Assembly (NCBI RefSeq): GCF_014648595.1
Contig: NZ_BMRK01000004.1
Location: forward strand, 19,717 to 83,716
Direction of reading: 5' to 3'
DNA from: Nocardioides luteus
Lineage (GTDB): Bacteria > Actinomycetota > Actinomycetes > Propionibacteriales > Nocardioidaceae
DNA length: 64,000 bases
A model generated the notes under the pieces. It did not search any database. It was not told where the DNA came from and worked only from the letters and a program-made list of their open reading frames with translations. Every line of letters starts with the position of its first letter. Positions within the stretch are counted from its first letter, which is position 1. Both the position numbers and the translations under genes were made by a program. Below, in pieces: positions 25,317 to 34,356 of this stretch.

Positions 25317-26332
25317 GAGACACGACCCTGGAGCTCGCGTCCGGCCGCGATCTCGGAGCGCAACGGTCGCCACCACTCCACGAGCTCGCGGAGCCCGTCC
25401 TCCAGCCCGATCGTCGGCGTCCACCCCAGGTCATCGCGGGCGGCGGTGATGGAGGCGAGCCGGCGGGTGACGCCGTTGACCGCCCGTTCCGGGCCGTGCT
25501 CGATGCCGAGCGAGGAGGCGCCCATCACCCGCAGCAGCGCCTCGGCCAGCTCCTGCAGCGAGGTCTCGGTGCCGGAGGCGATGTTGTAGACGCCCTCGCG
25601 CACGTCGGAGGCGGCCGCGAGGATGTTGGCGCGGGCGATGTCGGGCACGCAGACGAAGTCCATCGTCTGGCGGCCGTCGCCGAAGATCAGCGGCGGCTCC
25701 CCGTCGGCGATCCGCTCCATCCAGCGCACCAGCACCTCGGTATAGGCGCCGTGCACGTCCATCCGCGGTCCGTAGACGTTGAAGTAGCGCAGCCCGACGT
25801 AGTCGAGCCCACGCATCGCCCGGAAGGCGCGCACGAGCCCCTCGTTGTAGGACTTCGCGGCGCCGTAGAGGGTGTCGTTGTTGTTGTGGTGGTGGCCCTC
25901 CGGCGTCGGGAACTCCTCGGCCAGCCCGAAGACCGAGGCGGAGGAGGCGTAGACCAGCTTCGAGACGCCGGCGTCGGCGGCCGCCTCGACCACGTTGAAG
26001 GTGCCGTCGACCAGCACCTCGTTGGCCAGCCTCGGCTCCTCGGCGCACAGGGTGATCCGGATGGCGGCCTGGTGGAAGACCAGGTCCTTGCCGGCGGTGA
26101 GATCGCCGACCAGGTCGCGGTCGCGGATGTCGCCCTCGACCAGGGTGACGCGGCCGGAGGCCAGCGCGTCGTCCAGGTTGGCCTTGCGGCCGCGGATCAG
26201 GCTGTCGAGCACGTCGACGTGCGCGGCCCCCGCGTCGAGGAGCTGGTCGACGATGGTGGAGCCGATCGTGCCGGCTCCTCCGGTGACCAGCACGTTCGCG
26301 CCGTCGAGATCGGGGGTACGGGGGTGAGTCAT
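25313..26332 (-). CDS. NAD-dependent epimerase/dehydratase
   Basis: A 339-residue extended short-chain dehydrogenase acting on a nucleotide sugar. The NAD-binding motif is TGGAGTIGS (17-25). A downstream Ser (SSASVFG) and the catalytic YxxxK (YGAAK, about 156) are present. An insertion GHHHNNNDTLYGAAK just before the tyrosine is notable. The overall length and RYFNVYGPRMD motif fit UDP-glucose/UDP-GlcNAc 4-epimerase-like enzymes rather than 4,6-dehydratases. It overlaps both neighbours by 4 bp in the nine-gene operon. Confidence 0.87.
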   Translation of the reverse strand: MTHPRTPDLDGANVLVTGGAGTIGSTIVDQLLDAGAAHVDVLDSLIRGRKANLDDALASGRVTLVEGDIRDRDLVGDLTAGKDLVFHQAAIRITLCAEEPRLANEVLVDGTFNVVEAAADAGVSKLVYASSASVFGLAEEFPTPEGHHHNNNDTLYGAAKSYNEGLVRAFRAMRGLDYVGLRYFNVYGPRMDVHGAYTEVLVRWMERIADGEPPLIFGDGRQTMDFVCVPDIARANILAAASDVREGVYNIASGTETSLQELAEALLRVMGASSLGIEHGPERAVNGVTRRLASITAARDDLGWTPTIGLEDGLRELVEWWRPLRSEIAAGRELQGRVS

Positions 26333-27408
26333 CGGATCAGCTCCAGGATCGGGGTCTCGGCGGCCACCTCGACGAGGGCGCCACGGGCACGGAGGCTGGT
26401 CTGGGCCGCCTCCAGGACAGAGAGGACACGGAGCCCGGCGGCTCCGTCGGTGCGTGGAGAGCGGCCCTCGCGGATGGACTCGGCGAACTCGCCGACCATC
26501 CGGCCCAGGGCCTCGTACTCGGGCAGCGCGGGCGCCCAGGTGTCGCCCAGCCGGTAGGAGACGGTCGCGGCAGCGCGGTCGTAGCGGTCCACGCTCTGCT
26601 GGACGAGGTCGACACCACGGTCGAAGACGCTGAGCCGCTGCTGCGGGTTGAGGTCGTCCCAGACCAACGTACGCCGGCTCCCGCCGATCACCATCTGCCT
26701 GATCTTGGTGGGGCTGAGCCAGTTCACGTGGACGTGGGCCATCACCCCGCCCTCCAGCGGCAGGGTCAGGTAGCCGACGCAGGACTTGCCGGCCTTGAGC
26801 GGGTCGGCGCCGTGCGCGGCCACGCCGGTCGGGCGCAGCCCGCCGGGGAGGACGAAGTCGAGGATCGAGAGGTCGTGGGGGGCGAGGTCCCAGAAGACGT
26901 CGACGTCGGGCTGGACCAGGCCGAGGTTGATCCGCACCGAGTCGACGAAGAGGATCTCGCCGAGCGAGCCGTCCTCGACCAGCTCGCGGATCTTCTGCAC
27001 GACCGGCGTGTAGCAGTAGGTGTGGTCGGCCATCAGCACCAGCCCGCCGGCCTCGGCAGCGGCGACCATGCTGCGCCCCGACTCCACGTCGTCGGCCAGC
27101 GGCTTCTCGACCAGGACGTGCTTCCCGGCCCGCAGAGCGCGCTCGACGAGCACCCGGTGCGTACCGGCCGGGGTCGCGACCGCGACCGCGTCCACGTCGT
27201 CTCGCGCCAGCACCTCGTCGAGGTCGGCGGTGGCCAGCACGTCCGTGCCGCCACCGATCACCTCGCGGGCCCGGGCCACGTCCAGATCTACTACGGCGAC
27301 CAGCGTCCAGTCCGGTGCGTTCCGGAAGTTCCGGACCAGGTTCGGACCCCAGTATCCGGCGCCGACAACTGCCACGCCGAGCGGCTCCCCATCAGTCATG
27401 TCGACCAT
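26329..27408 (-). CDS. Gfo/Idh/MocA-family oxidoreductase
   Basis: A 359-residue NAD(P)-dependent dehydrogenase. The dinucleotide-binding motif is VVGAGYWGPNLVRNF (14-28), and the catalytic lysine lies in VEKPLA (about 99-104). The family includes WbpB/WlbA, which oxidise position 3 of UDP-N-acetylglucosaminuronate before amination by WbpE. With the first DegT protein and the WbpD-like acetyltransferase at 44858, a UDP-2,3-diacetamido sugar pathway is plausible. It is the first gene of the operon; ATG 27408 or ATG 27396 could start it. A strong hairpin lies in its leader. Confidence 0.87.
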   Translation of the reverse strand: MVDMTDGEPLGVAVVGAGYWGPNLVRNFRNAPDWTLVAVVDLDVARAREVIGGGTDVLATADLDEVLARDDVDAVAVATPAGTHRVLVERALRAGKHVLVEKPLADDVESGRSMVAAAEAGGLVLMADHTYCYTPVVQKIRELVEDGSLGEILFVDSVRINLGLVQPDVDVFWDLAPHDLSILDFVLPGGLRPTGVAAHGADPLKAGKSCVGYLTLPLEGGVMAHVHVNWLSPTKIRQMVIGGSRRTLVWDDLNPQQRLSVFDRGVDLVQQSVDRYDRAAATVSYRLGDTWAPALPEYEALGRMVGEFAESIREGRSPRTDGAAGLRVLSVLEAAQTSLRARGALVEVAAETPILELIR

Positions 27409-27495
27409 CGAAACGGCGAGGGGCGAGGCCCCGAAGAGCCTCGCCCCACCTATCCCCCCATTTAGGGACCGCCGTCTCCGGCAGGCCTCGACGGC
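27409..27495 (-). promoter_or_regulatory. Leader/promoter of the nine-gene operon with hairpin and GGGGATA motif
   Basis: A 10-bp perfect inverted repeat, GGGGCGAGGC (27420-27429) with its complement at 27438-27447, sits 12 nt upstream of the start codon region. It could be an attenuator. Farther upstream, 27450-27466 is CTATCCCCCCATTTAGG, whose minus-strand reading contains GGGGATA shared with two other operon leaders. It also separates this operon from the stop of the 27496 gene. Confidence 0.5.
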
Positions 27496-30400
27496 CTACG
27501 GTGACGCCGGGCGGAACCGCACGTCCACGAAGTAGTTCGTGGAGTTCCAGGCACGGTCCGGGAATCCCCCTCCGGTCCCGTACCGATACCTGCCGTTGGC
27601 GCCGCCCGGCGCCGTCAGGGGGCCGACCGACCGCGCCTGGCCGAGACCGGACGGCGTGGCCGCGTAGTGCCCCTTCGGGGCGTAGTAGGACACCACGTAG
27701 GTCGTCCCCGGCGTGATCGCGACCGGTGTCGGCAGCGTCGCGGTCTGCCAGCCGCTGCTGGTCTCGCCGGTGAAGGTCACCGTCGCGAGCCGCTGGCCCG
27801 ACGAGCTCCACAGCGACCCGGTGTGCGTGCCGGTGTTGCCCGTCCCCTTGTAGAACCGGATCGCCGTCACCGTGCCGGCCACCGAGGAGGTGAACGCGGT
27901 GCCGAGCTCGACCGCGTCGCTGTCGTTCGACGACGCCGTCTGCGGGGTCAGGGTGTCGAACAGCGAGAACGACTGGGTGCCGGCCGCGGCCGTGGTGAAC
28001 GACCACGTCTGTGTCGGCAGGGTCGCCCCCTCGGTCGAGACCACTCCCTCGACCCGCACGCTCACCTGGGTGCTCGCGGGCAGCGCCGAGGTCGGCGTGA
28101 ACCGCAGCGTACGTCCGTCCGCGGAGAGTGCCGCCGACCCGGCGACCGCGGAGCCGCCCGCCGATACCGACATGCTCCAGCCGGTGGCGACGTCGTCCGA
28201 GAACGTGATCGCCGGTCTGGCCGAGGTCTCCACTCCCGTCGCGCCCGGGCTCGGATCGCGTGCGGTGACGCTCATCGTCGCGGCGGCCCGTTCGAAGACC
28301 ACGTCGACGAAGTAGTTCGTCTGACCGAAGGAGTTCTCCGGGAACCCGCCGCCGGCACCGTAGCGATAGCGTCCGGCGGTGGTGGCCGGGGCGCTCAGGT
28401 CGCCCGAGGTCCAGGCCGTGCTGAAGAACCCGCCGGTCGCCGAGTAGTGACCCTGCGGCGCGTAGTAGGAGACGACGTACGTCTCCCCCGCCGTCACCGC
28501 GACCGGCTGGTCGAGCGTGGCCTCCTGCCAGCCCGAGGCGGTCTCGCCGACGAACGTGACCGTCGCCAGCCTGGTGCCGGTGGCGGACCACAGCGAGCCG
28601 ACATGGGTGCCGTTGTTGCCCGGCCCCTTGTAGAACCGGATCGCGGTGATCCGGCCGTCGCGCGACGAGCTGAACGCGGTGCCGACCTCGATCGGCGAGG
28701 CATCGCTCTCGGCCAGCGTGGTCGGCGTCTGATCACCGAAGAGCGTCTGCTCGTTCACGGCCTCCTGGGCGCGGGTGCGGAACGTCCAGCTCTTCGCCGC
28801 CAGACTGGCCCCGTCGACCGAGGTCACCCCGGTCAGGTTGACCGTGATGTTCGCATCCGGTGGCAGCGCCCCGGTCGGGTCGAAGGTGATCTCGTTCGCC
28901 GCCTGGTTCAGCGAGGTGGTCCCGGCGATCGGTCCGCTCGGCCCGGAGAGGGTGAGCTGGTAGCCGGTCGTGATCGCGCTGGAGAAGCCGACCGTGATGT
29001 TGGTGCCGCGCGCCACCGAGACCGCGCCCGGCGCCGGGCTCTGTGCCGTCATGGTCAGCGTCGGCGCACCCTTCTCGAAGACCACGTCGACCAGATAGCT
29101 CGACGCCGAGGAGTTGCCCGGGAAGCTCTCCCCGCTCGACCACGCTCCGGCGCTCGAGGTCACGTTGAGCGGACCCTTGGACAGGTTCGCCGCCGCGAAG
29201 GCGTTCGGAGACGCCGAGTAGGCCCCGTTGGTGTGGTACGAGACGGTGTACTCCGTCCCCGCCTGGACCGCGACGGGCTGGGCGAAGGTCAGCGTCTGCC
29301 AGCCGGTGGTGCTCTCGTCGGCGAAGGTGCCCTGGGCGAGCACGGTGCCGTTGCTCGACCACAGCGTGCCGACGTGCGGAGCGGTGTTGTTGACCGCCTT
29401 GTAGAACTTCACGCCGGTCACCGTGCCGGTCACGTTCGGGGTGAAGCGCATGCCCAGGGTCAGGGACGCGTGCTCGGAGTCCTCCAGGACCGTCGGCACG
29501 TCATCGTCGTCGTAGATCGAGCACGGGCAGACTCCTGGTGCTGCCGGCGGTTTCGCGGTCACGAACGACCAGCTCTTCCCGCCGCTCAGCGCGGTGCCCT
29601 GGTTGTCGGTCGCCGCCAGCGTGACGGTGTGCTTCACGAAGCCGGCCAGCGGGCTCGACGGCGTGAAGGTGACCGTCCTGGTGGTCGCGTCATAGCTCTT
29701 CGTGCCGGGCACGGTCGCCCCGAGCGCGTCCTTGACCGTGACCTGCACCGAGGACGCGACCACGGGCTTGGAGAAGCGGGCGCTGATGGTCGTCGAGCGC
29801 GGCACCGAGGACGAGTCGGCCAGCGGCCACGGGTTGATCGCCGAGAGCGGCGAGTCGTCGGTGGTCGTGAAGACGACGTCGACGAAGTAGTTGGAGTTCT
29901 GGTGGGAGCTGGTCGGGAAGGTGCCGGGGTTGGCGTAGACGCCGGCCGGCTCCGCCCCGTGGCCCCCGGCGACGTCGAGCGGGTACGCCTCGAGCCCCTG
30001 CGCCGCGAACTTCCACGGCTGCACCGCATAGCGCCCGTTCGGCGCGGTGTAGGAGACGACATAGGTCGTCCCCGCGCTCAGCGCGACCGGTGAGGTGAAG
30101 AGCGCTTGCTGCCAGCCGCCGGAGGTCTCCCCGGTGAACGTGACCTGGGCCAGCCGCTCTCCGCTGGTGCTCCACAGCGAGCCGGTGTGGGTGCCGGTGT
30201 TGCCGGCGCCCTTGTAGAAGCGGACACCCGCTGCGTACCCGTCGGTGAGCGGGGTGAACCGCAGGCCGAGCTCGGCGGAGCTCGGGTCGTCGGCCGACGC
30301 CGTCGCCGGCCCGGTGACGGCGTCCCAGGTGGTCGGGACCGGGCTCTGGCCCAGGATGCTGCAGCCGCAGGAGACGTTGAACGAGCGGGTCACCGCGGCG

Positions 30401-32265
30401 CCGACGTTGGCGCTGTCGTCGACTGCGCGCACCCTGATCGGGGTGTTGCCGACTCCGTGCTGGATGTATTCGATCGTCCAGGACGCGCCGCCCTGACCCG
30501 GGTGCCAGGTGGTGCCGCCGTCGGTGGAGTACTCCACCCCGGCGACGATCCCGCCGCCGGAGTCGGTGGCGGTGCCGGTCATCGTCACCTTGGCGCCGTT
30601 GGCCTGGTTGGATCCGGCCGCGGGGCTGGTGATCGTGACCGTCGGGCCGGTCGTGTCGGTCGACGCCGTGGCCTGCTGCAGCCCGGCCATCAGCGTGGTC
30701 GGCTGCGCGCCCATGTCGGCGAGCAGGTTGATCTGGGCCTGCTGCATCGCCGGGCTCGTCGCGGTGTCGTTGAAGGCGCTGTCATGGGTGTTGTCGAGCC
30801 CCCAGGTCCACTGCACGGTGCCGGCTCCGAAGACCAGCGCCCCGCTCGCGGCGCGGTAGAGGGTGATCGAGTGGGTGGTGTTGCCGTCTCCGGTGCTGCG
30901 CCCGAAGTCGGTCATGTACACGCCCTCGATGAATCCCTTCGTCTCCGAGGCGCGGATCAGCCCCGGTGGCCGGAACCCGTTGTCCTGGTCCTCGTCCGTC
31001 TCGTACCCGACCGTGTGCGGAGCCAGGGCTCTGGACGCGCCGGTCATCTGGTCGAGTCCGGTGCCGCGCCAGAGCCGTTGCTTGCCCTGGTCGCGGGTCA
31101 CCGTGAGCGGCAGGTCGGTGTAGTTGGACATGAAGATGGTGCCGGTCAGCGCGTTCTCCGGCAGACCACCGCCCTGGCTCTTCGGCGCGAAGCGCGGGTC
31201 GCGCCAGGTCGAGGTGTTCTCCTCGGCGGGGTCCTCGGCACCCCATGCCTCCTTGTAGGTGACCAGCGTCCGGTAGGCCTTCTTCCCGGTCTCGCCGTAC
31301 TGCGAGGACTCGTAGCGGGTGCGCCAGTAGGCCTCGTTGCCGCTGAGGAACTGCAGGTTCACCCCTGCGTCGCGGGCGGCCTCGACGTTGGCGCGCTGGC
31401 GTCCGCTCCAATACTCGTCGTGCCCGACGGAGAGGTACGTCTTGTGGTTGGTGAGCAGCTCGCCGCGACGGTCGGTGTCGACCCCGGCCAGATAGCTGAC
31501 GTCGTAGCCGTTGCGCTCGAGGAACCTCACCAGCGGGTACTCGTTGGCGAAGTAGAAGTCCCGTGCCGGGCTGTGCCGGGTCACGAACGGGCGGTTGTAG
31601 CTGAGCTTGTAGGCCCGGCCGTTCTCGCCACCGTGGTAGAAGCTGGACCCGCCGTAGAGGTTGTACGCCTGCCAGGTGGTGTCCGAGGTCTGGAAGACCA
31701 CGTCGGAGTGGCTGGCGTCATCGCGGACGATGAAGGTGATGTGGCTGGCCTCGTTCCGGTCGGCGCGGTGGAGCAGCGCGACGTAGACGCCCGAGACCGC
31801 GGTGGAGGGCACCTGCCAGGTCGCCGAGACGCCCCAGTTGCCGCAGTCGACCAGCTCGGTCGCGGCCTCGCGCGTGCAGTTGGGCTGGATCTGCGGCAGC
31901 CTCGCCGACGGCGTGACCGAGGCGATCCGGCGAGCGCCGTCGCCGCCGTACCACCCGGTGCGGTAGATCGTGATCGTGTAGGCGGAGGCGTCGGTGTCGA
32001 CCTTGAAGTCGATCGAGCTGCCGACGTTCACGCTGATGTCCGTCGCGAACCCCTGGATCGAGTCGTCGCCGGCACCGTCGATGTCCCATTCGCTCGGCGG
32101 GGATCCGGGTTTGGAGTTCTCGCAGGCGATCTTGTTGCCGCCCGCGCCGCAGGGGTCGCCGGCGGCGTACGCCGTGCTCGTGACGGCCGTGAGACCGGTG
32201 AGGGTGAGGACGGCTCCGAGCAACGGTGCCAGGAGCCTGCGGCTCCTCGAGCTGGGACGCAACAT
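27496..32265 (-). CDS. Large secreted protein: DMFase-like domain and four DUF4082 modules
   Basis: A 1589-residue exported protein. The signal peptide is residues 1-35 (cleavage after TAYA). Residues about 40-185 form an Ig-like fold. About 186-550 resembles the N,N-dimethylformamidase large-subunit C-terminal domain, with SVGHDEYWSGRQ at 279-290. Next come an Ig-like domain (about 560-650) and four DUF4082 modules (about 655-795, 920-1060, 1180-1322, 1442-1583) separated by three Ig-like domains. Each module has an RFYKG.GNTGTHTGSLWS-type core and ends in FVDVVF or similar. There is no LPXTG or membrane anchor, so it is probably secreted or bound to the glycan. ATG 32265 has AGGGGG upstream. 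Amidase activity is not proven. Confidence 0.87.
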   Translation of the reverse strand: MLRPSSRSRRLLAPLLGAVLTLTGLTAVTSTAYAAGDPCGAGGNKIACENSKPGSPPSEWDIDGAGDDSIQGFATDISVNVGSSIDFKVDTDASAYTITIYRTGWYGGDGARRIASVTPSARLPQIQPNCTREAATELVDCGNWGVSATWQVPSTAVSGVYVALLHRADRNEASHITFIVRDDASHSDVVFQTSDTTWQAYNLYGGSSFYHGGENGRAYKLSYNRPFVTRHSPARDFYFANEYPLVRFLERNGYDVSYLAGVDTDRRGELLTNHKTYLSVGHDEYWSGRQRANVEAARDAGVNLQFLSGNEAYWRTRYESSQYGETGKKAYRTLVTYKEAWGAEDPAEENTSTWRDPRFAPKSQGGGLPENALTGTIFMSNYTDLPLTVTRDQGKQRLWRGTGLDQMTGASRALAPHTVGYETDEDQDNGFRPPGLIRASETKGFIEGVYMTDFGRSTGDGNTTHSITLYRAASGALVFGAGTVQWTWGLDNTHDSAFNDTATSPAMQQAQINLLADMGAQPTTLMAGLQQATASTDTTGPTVTITSPAAGSNQANGAKVTMTGTATDSGGGIVAGVEYSTDGGTTWHPGQGGASWTIEYIQHGVGNTPIRVRAVDDSANVGAAVTRSFNVSCGCSILGQSPVPTTWDAVTGPATASADDPSSAELGLRFTPLTDGYAAGVRFYKGAGNTGTHTGSLWSTSGERLAQVTFTGETSGGWQQALFTSPVALSAGTTYVVSYTAPNGRYAVQPWKFAAQGLEAYPLDVAGGHGAEPAGVYANPGTFPTSSHQNSNYFVDVVFTTTDDSPLSAINPWPLADSSSVPRSTTISARFSKPVVASSVQVTVKDALGATVPGTKSYDATTRTVTFTPSSPLAGFVKHTVTLAATDNQGTALSGGKSWSFVTAKPPAAPGVCPCSIYDDDDVPTVLEDSEHASLTLGMRFTPNVTGTVTGVKFYKAVNNTAPHVGTLWSSNGTVLAQGTFADESTTGWQTLTFAQPVAVQAGTEYTVSYHTNGAYSASPNAFAAANLSKGPLNVTSSAGAWSSGESFPGNSSASSYLVDVVFEKGAPTLTMTAQSPAPGAVSVARGTNITVGFSSAITTGYQLTLSGPSGPIAGTTSLNQAANEITFDPTGALPPDANITVNLTGVTSVDGASLAAKSWTFRTRAQEAVNEQTLFGDQTPTTLAESDASPIEVGTAFSSSRDGRITAIRFYKGPGNNGTHVGSLWSATGTRLATVTFVGETASGWQEATLDQPVAVTAGETYVVSYYAPQGHYSATGGFFSTAWTSGDLSAPATTAGRYRYGAGGGFPENSFGQTNYFVDVVFERAAATMSVTARDPSPGATGVETSARPAITFSDDVATGWSMSVSAGGSAVAGSAALSADGRTLRFTPTSALPASTQVSVRVEGVVSTEGATLPTQTWSFTTAAAGTQSFSLFDTLTPQTASSNDSDAVELGTAFTSSVAGTVTAIRFYKGTGNTGTHTGSLWSSSGQRLATVTFTGETSSGWQTATLPTPVAITPGTTYVVSYYAPKGHYAATPSGLGQARSVGPLTAPGGANGRYRYGTGGGFPDRAWNSTNYFVDVRFRPASP

Positions 32266-32288
32266 ATGCGACGTTCCCCCTTCTGGTT

Positions 32289-33185
32289 TCAGGCGCGCGA
32301 GCTCTCGTCGCGCAGCCAGGTCGTGTAGTCGCCGGTGCGGACGGCCCTGCGGGCGAGCCGTCGCGCGATGAGGGTGATCGTCAGGAAGACCGGGACCCGG
32401 AGACCGACCGCAGGCTGACGCAGCCCGAGCTTGAGCAGATCCGAGACGGATGTGGACGCCTGGCGGACGGCGTGCTGGTCCGCCTGGGAGTTGCCTGTCG
32501 CCACGCGGGTGCGGCGGCGGAGCAGGTCGGCGACGGTACGCGGCGGCTGCACCACCACGCGGGCGTCGGTGACGATCCGACGCTCCGAGGGCGCGAACGT
32601 CTCGGAGACGACCAGGTCGTCGTTCATGAGCCTGGCCTGGGCCTCCACCCGGGCCTGGCCCTCGGCCGAGAGACAGAACGCGCCGCGGCCGAACAGGCCG
32701 CTGCGTACGCTCGGGAGGCTCTCCCAGACCCGGTAGTACGCACGCACCTGCCACGACGAACGTTCTGTCGGGACCTCGCGGGCCGGCCCGGCGGCGTGGA
32801 CGCCCGGCTCCGCGACCGCCCGGACCAGGCGGAGCGCGTCGGGGCCGGGCAGGCGTACGTCGGCGTCCAGGTGGATCCTGGGGAAGAGCGAGATGGCCGC
32901 GTTGCCGAGCTCGACCGCGAGCGCCTTCGACGCCGAGGCGGTCTCCAGGACGCGTACGCCCGGGACCGAGCGCGCCACCGCCGCGGTGTCGTCGGTGCAG
33001 CCGTTGCAGACCACGACGACCTCGAAGGTGCCCGGCGGGACACCCTCGAGCAGCGCGGTCAGGTTCCCACGCAGCCCGAGCGCCTCGTCGTGCGCGGGAA
33101 CGACCACGCTCGCCACAGCCGGTGAACGCTCCATGATCGGAGCATCGCCGCGTCGTGGCAGGTCGGAGCGGGCGATGTCAGTCAT
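32289..33185 (-). CDS. Glycosyltransferase family 2
   Basis: A 298-residue GT2 enzyme with VASVVVPAHDEALGLRGNL near the N-terminus, VVCNGCTDDTAAVA (about 58) and the metal-binding IHLDADVRLPGPDAL (about 103). The C-terminal region includes a hydrophobic stretch (VGLRVPVFLTITLIA) that may touch the membrane. ATG 33185 overlaps the upstream acetyltransferase stop (33178) by 8 bp; an adjacent ATG at 33188 and one at 33134 are alternatives. It is followed 23 nt later by the large secreted protein, suggesting cotranscription. Confidence 0.87.
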   Translation of the reverse strand: MTDIARSDLPRRGDAPIMERSPAVASVVVPAHDEALGLRGNLTALLEGVPPGTFEVVVVCNGCTDDTAAVARSVPGVRVLETASASKALAVELGNAAISLFPRIHLDADVRLPGPDALRLVRAVAEPGVHAAGPAREVPTERSSWQVRAYYRVWESLPSVRSGLFGRGAFCLSAEGQARVEAQARLMNDDLVVSETFAPSERRIVTDARVVVQPPRTVADLLRRRTRVATGNSQADQHAVRQASTSVSDLLKLGLRQPAVGLRVPVFLTITLIARRLARRAVRTGDYTTWLRDESSRA

Positions 33186-33888
33186 CACCCAATATCGGTG
33201 ACGGCACCCGTGGCGCCACCGGGGACGGTCCGTCCGGGACCCGGTCGAGTGTCCGGTTGGGGAGGACGAAGTTGATCATGTCGGCGTTGTCGTAATCGCG
33301 GGCGAGGACCCGGCCGGGGTTGCCGCCGACCAGGCTGCGGGGCGGCACGTCCTTGGACAGCACGGTGCCGGCGGAGATGGTGCAGCCGTCGCCGACCGTG
33401 ATCGCCCCGGAGATCACCGCGCCGGGACCGATCCAGACGTCGTCGCCGATGGTCGGCACGCCGTGGTCGCCGGCGGCGATCCGCTGACCGATGGTGACGT
33501 TGTGGTGGAGCACGCAGTTGCTGCCGATCACGGCCGGGCCGATCATGACCCCGGAGCGGTGCATCACCAGCAGCCCGGGACCGATGTCCGCGCGGCGGCC
33601 GATGTCGGCGTGGTGGATCCGCATGTTGTGACGGTTCCAGAACCAGAAGATGCCGAGGACGCCCACGCCCAGGAGGCGGTGGCGATCCCGGACGCCTCCG
33701 GCCCAGCGGCCGAAGCGGTAGCAGGCCACGCAGCGCAGCTCGTAGTCGGTCAGCCAGAACCTCAGCCGGGCGAGCAGCGAGGGCCGCGGCCCGCCGAGGA
33801 CGATGGCGTACATCTTGGCCAGGTCGACCGCGAAGTCGCTGCGCTCACCCCGCAGGCCGTGCTCACCCAGGCTGTACCTACCCAGCAA
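33178..33888 (-). CDS. Serine O-acetyltransferase-like hexapeptide enzyme
   Basis: A 236-residue protein with a helical N-terminal part and a C-terminal left-handed beta-helix (about 95-200). The helix contains HRSGVMIGPAVIG, LHHNVTIGQ and GVPTIGDDVWIGPGAVISG, the CysE-type hexapeptide pattern with its conserved histidine. It could acetylate serine or a sugar or polyketide-like acceptor. The context, directly after an ACP in a glycan operon, favours glycan tailoring. The only start that preserves the operon spacing is TTG 33888, overlapping the ACP by 11 bp; ATG 33813 would be a shorter alternative. Confidence 0.82.
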   Translation of the reverse strand: MLGRYSLGEHGLRGERSDFAVDLAKMYAIVLGGPRPSLLARLRFWLTDYELRCVACYRFGRWAGGVRDRHRLLGVGVLGIFWFWNRHNMRIHHADIGRRADIGPGLLVMHRSGVMIGPAVIGSNCVLHHNVTIGQRIAAGDHGVPTIGDDVWIGPGAVISGAITVGDGCTISAGTVLSKDVPPRSLVGGNPGRVLARDYDNADMINFVLPNRTLDRVPDGPSPVAPRVPSPILGDD

Positions 33889-34144
33889 GGGAGTCCGCCG
33901 CCGTCTTCCGGGCCACGTAGGCCACCAGGTTGGCGACGCCGTCGAGGTTGTCCGGCACCGTCTCGGCCTCGGTGACGGTGATCTCGAACTCCGCCTCGAG
34001 GAACTCGATGAGCTCCAGGATCCCGGTCGAGTCGATCACTCCGGACTCGACCAGCGAGTCCGTCGGCGCGGGCAGCCGCTCCTCGTCGCCCAGCAGGAGG
34101 CTGTCGAGGATGAACGCCTCGATCGTTCGCTGTAGGTCTGCCAT
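33878..34144 (-). CDS. Acyl carrier protein (second)
   Basis: An 88-residue ACP with the phosphopantetheine serine in GVIDSTGILELIEFLE (Ser at about residue 42). It differs clearly from the first ACP at 5890, so the two likely carry different substrates. ATG 34144 has GGGAGAG about 7 nt upstream; the open frame beyond it is leader. It is the first gene of an operon with a serine-acetyltransferase-like enzyme, a GT2 and a secreted protein. AcpS at 38758 should activate it, and the ligase at 40091 is a candidate loader. Confidence 0.92.
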   Translation of the reverse strand: MADLQRTIEAFILDSLLLGDEERLPAPTDSLVESGVIDSTGILELIEFLEAEFEITVTEAETVPDNLDGVANLVAYVARKTAADSLAG

Positions 34145-34356
34145 GTCTGCTCTCTCCCTGGTCACGTACGTGATTCCGGCCGGCGTCAGCCGGCCGGGTG
34201 CTTGCACGTCCACTGTTCTGACCGAGCGCCGGAGGGTGCGGTGACCGGCACGAAACATGCCGACATTGGGTGATAAACGCCGTGGTGGCGGCTCCCGGGC
34301 CCCGTCGCGGCGACAAGCCTTGGCGGCCTACGCGCAGACGTCTACCGAGGAGAGCC
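34145..34356. promoter_or_regulatory. Divergent promoter region with 12-bp palindrome and GC hairpin
   Basis: A 212-nt gap between the ACP operon (minus) and asnB (plus). TCACGTACGTGA (34162-34173) is a perfect palindrome 18 nt upstream of the ACP start. Next to it is a 9-bp stem, CCGGCCGGC (34176-34184) with GCCGGCCGG (34189-34197), loop GTCA. Both lie in the presumed 5' leader of the ACP operon. They could be an operator and an attenuator, but no regulator can be matched. Confidence 0.5.

Noticed and set aside
30000-30500. Separate small plus-strand genes within the large secreted protein
   Set aside because: They are antisense frames across repeated DUF4082 modules and have no ribosome site or family motif.
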